From NCBI RefSeq assembly GCF_004365635.1, contig NZ_SOBH01000002.1:806001-870000 (forward strand): DNA of 64,000 nucleotides. Reading direction: 5' to 3'. How positions within the stretch are numbered: the first letter of the stretch is position 1; each line of letters opens with the position of its first letter. This DNA comes from Litoreibacter halocynthiae (GTDB lineage Bacteria > Pseudomonadota > Alphaproteobacteria > Rhodobacterales > Rhodobacteraceae). Made by a program: the position numbers and the translations under genes. Shown here in pieces: positions 60,874-64,000 of this stretch. Below the pieces are notes generated by a model. That model was not told the origin of the DNA. It was given only the letters and a program-made list of their open reading frames with translations, and searched no databases.

Positions 60874-61883
60874 GAACCGTTTTCGTAACCGGCACCGCTG
60901 GATTTATTGGCTTTCACCTTGCCCGACATCTGTTGGACGAGGGCTTTGCCGTGGTGGGCTTTGACGGACTGACCGACTACTACGACGTGGAGCTGAAGAA
61001 ATCTCGCCACAAGATGCTGGAGAAGAACCCGAACTTCCGCGCCCATATCGGCATGTTGGAAGACCACGAGTTTCTATCGAAGGTGGTGGCGGAGGCCAAG
61101 CCGGACGTCATCGTGCATCTCGCGGCGCAAGCAGGCGTCCGGTATAGCCTTGAGAACCCCCGCGCCTATATCGACACCAACCTGACGGGCACGTTCAACC
61201 TGATGGAAGCCGCACGCGAGACCGGCGTGGACCATTTGCTGATGGCCTCGACGTCCTCGGTTTACGGCGGCAACACGCAGATGCCGTTTGAGGAAACCCA
61301 AAAGACGGAGTTGCCGCTGACGCTTTATGCCGCGACCAAGAAAGCGAATGAGGGCATGGCGCATTCGTATTCGCACCTGTGGCACATCCCCACGACCATG
61401 TTCCGGTTCTTCACCGTCTACGGCCCCTATGGCCGCCCCGATCTGGCGCTATTCAAGTTTGTCCGTGCGGCGCTCGCTGACGAGGCCATTGACGTCTACA
61501 ACCACGGCGAGATGGCACGGGATTTCACCTTTGTGGACGATCTGGTGCACTCCATCCGGTTGCTGATTGATGCGGTGCCACCGATGCCGAACTCTGGTGC
61601 CGAAGCTGTAGCAGGCGACAGCCTGAGCCCGGTCGCGCCGTTTCGCACTATGAATATCGGCAACGGCACCTGTGTGCCGCTGATGGAGTTTATCTCCGAG
61701 ATCGAAGACGCGCTTGGCCAACCCATCAAGAAGAACATGATGGAAATGCAGAAAGGCGATGTGCCGGGCACCTGGGCCAACACCGATCTTCTGGAAAGCC
61801 TGACGGGTTACCGCCCCAACACCACGACGAAGGACGGCATTCGCCAGTTCGTCGCGTGGTATCGCGACTATTATCAAGTGTAG
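60870..61883 (+). CDS. lspL: UDP-glucuronate 4-epimerase-type NAD-dependent epimerase
   Basis: The 337-aa extended SDR epimerase has VFVTGTAGFIGFHLARHLL, FDGLTDYYDVELKKSRHKML, VIVHLAAQAGVRYSLENPRAYIDTNL, YAATKKANE active site and GPYGRPDLALFKF. The YYDVxLK and AGVRYS text are typical of LspL/CapI-like UDP-GlcA to UDP-GalA epimerases. It supplies a galacturonate-type precursor. Because the upstream dehydrogenase looks N-acetyl-sugar specific, an N-acetyl uronate substrate (WbpP-like) is also possible. Confidence 0.9.
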   Translation: MRTVFVTGTAGFIGFHLARHLLDEGFAVVGFDGLTDYYDVELKKSRHKMLEKNPNFRAHIGMLEDHEFLSKVVAEAKPDVIVHLAAQAGVRYSLENPRAYIDTNLTGTFNLMEAARETGVDHLLMASTSSVYGGNTQMPFEETQKTELPLTLYAATKKANEGMAHSYSHLWHIPTTMFRFFTVYGPYGRPDLALFKFVRAALADEAIDVYNHGEMARDFTFVDDLVHSIRLLIDAVPPMPNSGAEAVAGDSLSPVAPFRTMNIGNGTCVPLMEFISEIEDALGQPIKKNMMEMQKGDVPGTWANTDLLESLTGYRPNTTTKDGIRQFVAWYRDYYQV

Positions 61884-61886
61884 GTC

Positions 61887-62681
61887 ATGATCGCAGCCCA
61901 ACATATCACCCCTCCAAACGCCTTCACGCGGATCGCGGTTTTGGTGGAGCGGGAGCGCAAGACGCGCTTTTCCGGCGGCAAGCTGGGGTATCTGTGGGCC
62001 TATATCACGCCGGTGGTCTGGATTGGGCTGATCGTGGCGCTCTTCTGGTTTCTGCAACGCACACCGCCAATTCACGTCCGGGCCGAGATATTCATCGCGA
62101 CGGGCATTCTGCCCTACCTGATCTTCCGGCAAACCGTGACCGCGCTAAGCCGGACGCTGACCGCAAACCGCTACATGCGATATCTGCGCCCTGTATCGAA
62201 CAGTGACATCATGTCGGCAACGATGCTGTTGGAAGCTTTTAATATGCTGACCACGGCGGTCCTGATCTTCGGCGCGATAACTGTGCTGTTTGGCAGCGCG
62301 CTGCCAGCGTCAATGCCCGGCGTCCTCTTCAGCCTGACCTTGGCATGGGGCATCGGGTGCGGTGTCGGTCGGTTCGTTGCCGCCGCCGGTCTGTTGAGCG
62401 ACGCGTTTGCACGGGCGGTACCGTTAATCCTGCGGCCTCTGTTCTGGTTGTCGGGCATTTTCTACACGGCAACCGACCTTTCGCAGGAACTCCAGAACCT
62501 GCTTTGGTATAGCCCGTTTCTTCACATCACCGAACTGGTGCGCCAATCCTATTTCCTCGGCTACACCTCACCGATTGCGTCGGTGTGGTACCCGATCGCA
62601 GTTGGCTCGGTCTTCTTTCTCGCCTCCGTTCCGCTGGAGATCTTTGCAACACGGAGGCGCATCATGCGTGGCCGGCTATGA
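61887..62681 (+). CDS. kpsM: Capsular polysaccharide ABC exporter permease (KpsM-like)
   Basis: The 264-aa ABC-2 type membrane protein has the N-terminal text VERERKTRFSGGKLGYLWAYITPVVWI, six helices, and the C-terminal PFLHITELVRQSYFLGY characteristic of KpsM/BexB/CtrC exporters of group 2 capsules. The stop overlaps the ATPase start (ATGA). With the next two genes it exports the finished, lipid-linked polysaccharide. Confidence 0.92.
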   Translation: MIAAQHITPPNAFTRIAVLVERERKTRFSGGKLGYLWAYITPVVWIGLIVALFWFLQRTPPIHVRAEIFIATGILPYLIFRQTVTALSRTLTANRYMRYLRPVSNSDIMSATMLLEAFNMLTTAVLIFGAITVLFGSALPASMPGVLFSLTLAWGIGCGVGRFVAAAGLLSDAFARAVPLILRPLFWLSGIFYTATDLSQELQNLLWYSPFLHITELVRQSYFLGYTSPIASVWYPIAVGSVFFLASVPLEIFATRRRIMRGRL

Positions 62682-63370
62682 TCAAACTGGAAAACGTCAG
62701 CCTGCTGAAGCCGGGGTTTCGCGACCGTGAACCTATTGTTCAGAATGTGAATGCGGTCTTTGGCTCTGGTGAACGGGTTGGCATCCTCGCCTCACCCGGC
62801 TCGGGAAAGTCGTCTGTCGCACGGTTGCTTGCAGGCATTGACCAACCTGATCGCGGGAAGGTCACGCATGCAGGTCGCGTAAGCTGGCCTATCGGGTTTG
62901 CAGGCTTTCTGCACCCGAACCTTACCGTACTGGAAAACATCAATAATTTCGCGCGTCTGGTTGGCACCTCGCCTGTCGCTGTCACGACATTCTGCCGCGA
63001 GGTATTCGGGATTGACCATGGGGCCCGCAAGGTGATGCAGGACCTGTCCCCGACCCAACGCAGCCTGCTGGCCTATGCATGTTCCCTGTCCATCGAAGGT
63101 CCGGCAACATGGATCGCGGACGAGACCATTACCGTTGGCGAACCCGCGGATCGCATCGCGTGCGATAAGATTTTGGCCGAACGGCTGGAAACTGGCGGGT
63201 TGGTGTTTTTGTCACGCAACGCACGCCAACTGACGGCCTATTGCGACAGATTCCTTGTTCTGATCAACAAGCGGCTGGTAGCTTGCGACAATCTTGGCGT
63301 GGCGCAAGAGGCGCTTGAATTGTCAAAACTGACGTCCCTCGAACAGCAAGAAAGGTGTCAGCATGTCTAG
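62678..63370 (+). CDS. kpsT: Capsular polysaccharide ABC exporter ATPase (KpsT-like), altered signature
   Basis: The 230-aa ATPase is the length of KpsT (without the Wzt carbohydrate-binding extension). Walker A is ILASPGSGKSS (first Gly is Ala38; G43-K44-S45 kept). The signature, SSGM in KpsT or LSGGQ elsewhere, reads LSPTQRS at 123-129, losing the invariant glycine. Walker B reads TWIADE (D148, E149). It is coupled to kpsM by ATGA and overlaps kpsE by 8 bp. Whether it hydrolyses ATP normally is open. Confidence 0.87.
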   Translation: MIKLENVSLLKPGFRDREPIVQNVNAVFGSGERVGILASPGSGKSSVARLLAGIDQPDRGKVTHAGRVSWPIGFAGFLHPNLTVLENINNFARLVGTSPVAVTTFCREVFGIDHGARKVMQDLSPTQRSLLAYACSLSIEGPATWIADETITVGEPADRIACDKILAERLETGGLVFLSRNARQLTAYCDRFLVLINKRLVACDNLGVAQEALELSKLTSLEQQERCQHV

Positions 63371-64000
63371 TTCCAAACCGACCGACGCCTCCGAGGACGA
63401 GCGGATCAAGGCATGGCGCGCAGAGCGGGCCCGTATCGCCGAAGCTGACAAAGCCCAGCGCATTCAGCAAAAGCAGGCCGAGATGCAGCAATCTGCAAAA
63501 ACCGTGGAAAAGGACCAAACGTCAGCGGCCCTTAAGTTGTTGTCATCCGTGACACCGCCGCCTGAGCCTGAAGCAGAGGCGAAACCGTCGCGCAAGCTGG
63601 CCCCCCTCGCAAATTGGGGAAATTGGCCGCTATTTTTCGCGGTCGTTGTTGCGCCTATTTTTATCACCGCATTCTATCTTCTGGCGGTCGCTACACCGCT
63701 TTATGAAGCACGTTCTGTAATTGCGATTACCAAGTCCGCGGAATCCGGAAACGCGTCGCGGTCCGGATTGCTTGGCGGCGTTCAGGGACCTTCCAATCTG
63801 TCGGAGGTTTTCCGCGCCCATTCCTACGTTCAAAGTCAGGCTTTGATGGACGCGTTGGAAGCCGAGTTGGGGCTGATCACCGAATTCAGCGGCCCTGCAA
63901 TCGACCCGTTGAAACGATTGCGGACGGTTCCGATCCTGTCCTTAAGCAAGGGCTCTCAGTTTAGCCGCTACGTTGAGTCGTCGGTTGATATCCAAAGCGG
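63363..64000 (+). CDS. kpsE: Capsule export inner-membrane protein (KpsE/BexC/CtrB-like), cut by window edge
   Basis: The frame from ATG 63363 is open to the end of the window (212 codons). It has a charged, Gln/Glu/Ala-rich cytosolic segment that is likely coiled coil (11-50), a Pro-rich stretch (65-72), a membrane helix at about 88-110, then the periplasmic KpsE start TPLYEARSVIAITKS and SNLSEVFRAHSYVQSQALMDAL. KpsE proteins span the periplasm and link the exporter to an outer-membrane KpsD/Wza-like channel. The cytosolic tail is longer than in E. coli KpsE. Confidence 0.88.
   Translation, partial: MSSSKPTDASEDERIKAWRAERARIAEADKAQRIQQKQAEMQQSAKTVEKDQTSAALKLLSSVTPPPEPEAEAKPSRKLAPLANWGNWPLFFAVVVAPIFITAFYLLAVATPLYEARSVIAITKSAESGNASRSGLLGGVQGPSNLSEVFRAHSYVQSQALMDALEAELGLITEFSGPAIDPLKRLRTVPILSLSKGSQFSRYVESSVDIQS

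Overview
The window looks like a chromosomal segment of a marine Rhodobacterales (Roseobacter-group) alphaproteobacterium. The basis is a Paracoccus/roseobacter-style sox cluster with SoxTRS divergent from SoxVW-XYZABCDEF, an ALA-synthase type hemA, an imuA-imuB-dnaE2 cassette, and many periplasmic binding-protein transporters in tight, translationally coupled operons. The assignment is inferred from gene content only. I see no rRNA, tRNA, CRISPR array, insertion sequence or phage gene.

Layout. (1) 1-14441: thiosulfate oxidation. The minus strand carries soxV-W, X-Y-Z-A, B-C-D-E-F and then a DUF302 protein, hemA and a truncated YeeE/YedE transporter. The plus strand carries soxS-R-T. Inverted repeats resembling persulfide-sensor operators lie in the soxV/soxS and soxW/soxX gaps. 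(2) 14622-21120: an Asp-box (BNR) repeat protein convergent with the SOS mutasome imuA-imuB-dnaE2. (3) 21565-24067: a truncated ABC ATPase remnant followed by SDR-kdgF-kdgK, a module for unsaturated uronate breakdown. (4) 24064-31372: a dipeptidase plus Dpp-type peptide ABC transporter operon, divergent from a LysR regulator. (5) 31395-42841: a galactoside operon (binding protein, two permeases, GH36 alpha-galactosidase, SDR, dgoK, dgoA, GH42 beta-galactosidase), divergent from an IclR regulator and its ABC ATPase. (6) 43193-46029: a MauG-like di-heme peroxidase convergent with an FG-GAP/ASPIC repeat protein. (7) 46026-50797: a ROK repressor divergent from a xylose-type ABC transporter xylF-H-G. 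(8) 51207-64000: a secreted RTX/beta-helix protein, then an exopolysaccharide or capsule operon (nucleotide-sugar dehydrogenase, an SGNH-like/helical-repeat protein, a glycosyltransferase with a helical N-terminus, a UDP-glucuronate-type epimerase, and KpsM-, KpsT- and KpsE-like export proteins, the last cut by the window edge).

How it works together. The Sox enzymes oxidise thiosulfate in the periplasm. SoxVW/SoxS supply reductant, SoxT and YeeE-type carriers probably move sulfur compounds, and hemA may supply haem for the many c-type cytochromes. The central part is a scavenging belt for peptides, uronates, galactosides and xylose-like sugars, typical of a marine heterotroph living on algal exudates. 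The right end builds and exports a uronic-acid-containing surface polysaccharide.

The least explained parts, and the best candidates for new biology, are the capsule-locus pair at 56890-60873 with a KpsT-like ATPase whose signature motif is altered, and the MauG-like/FG-GAP pair at 43193-46029.
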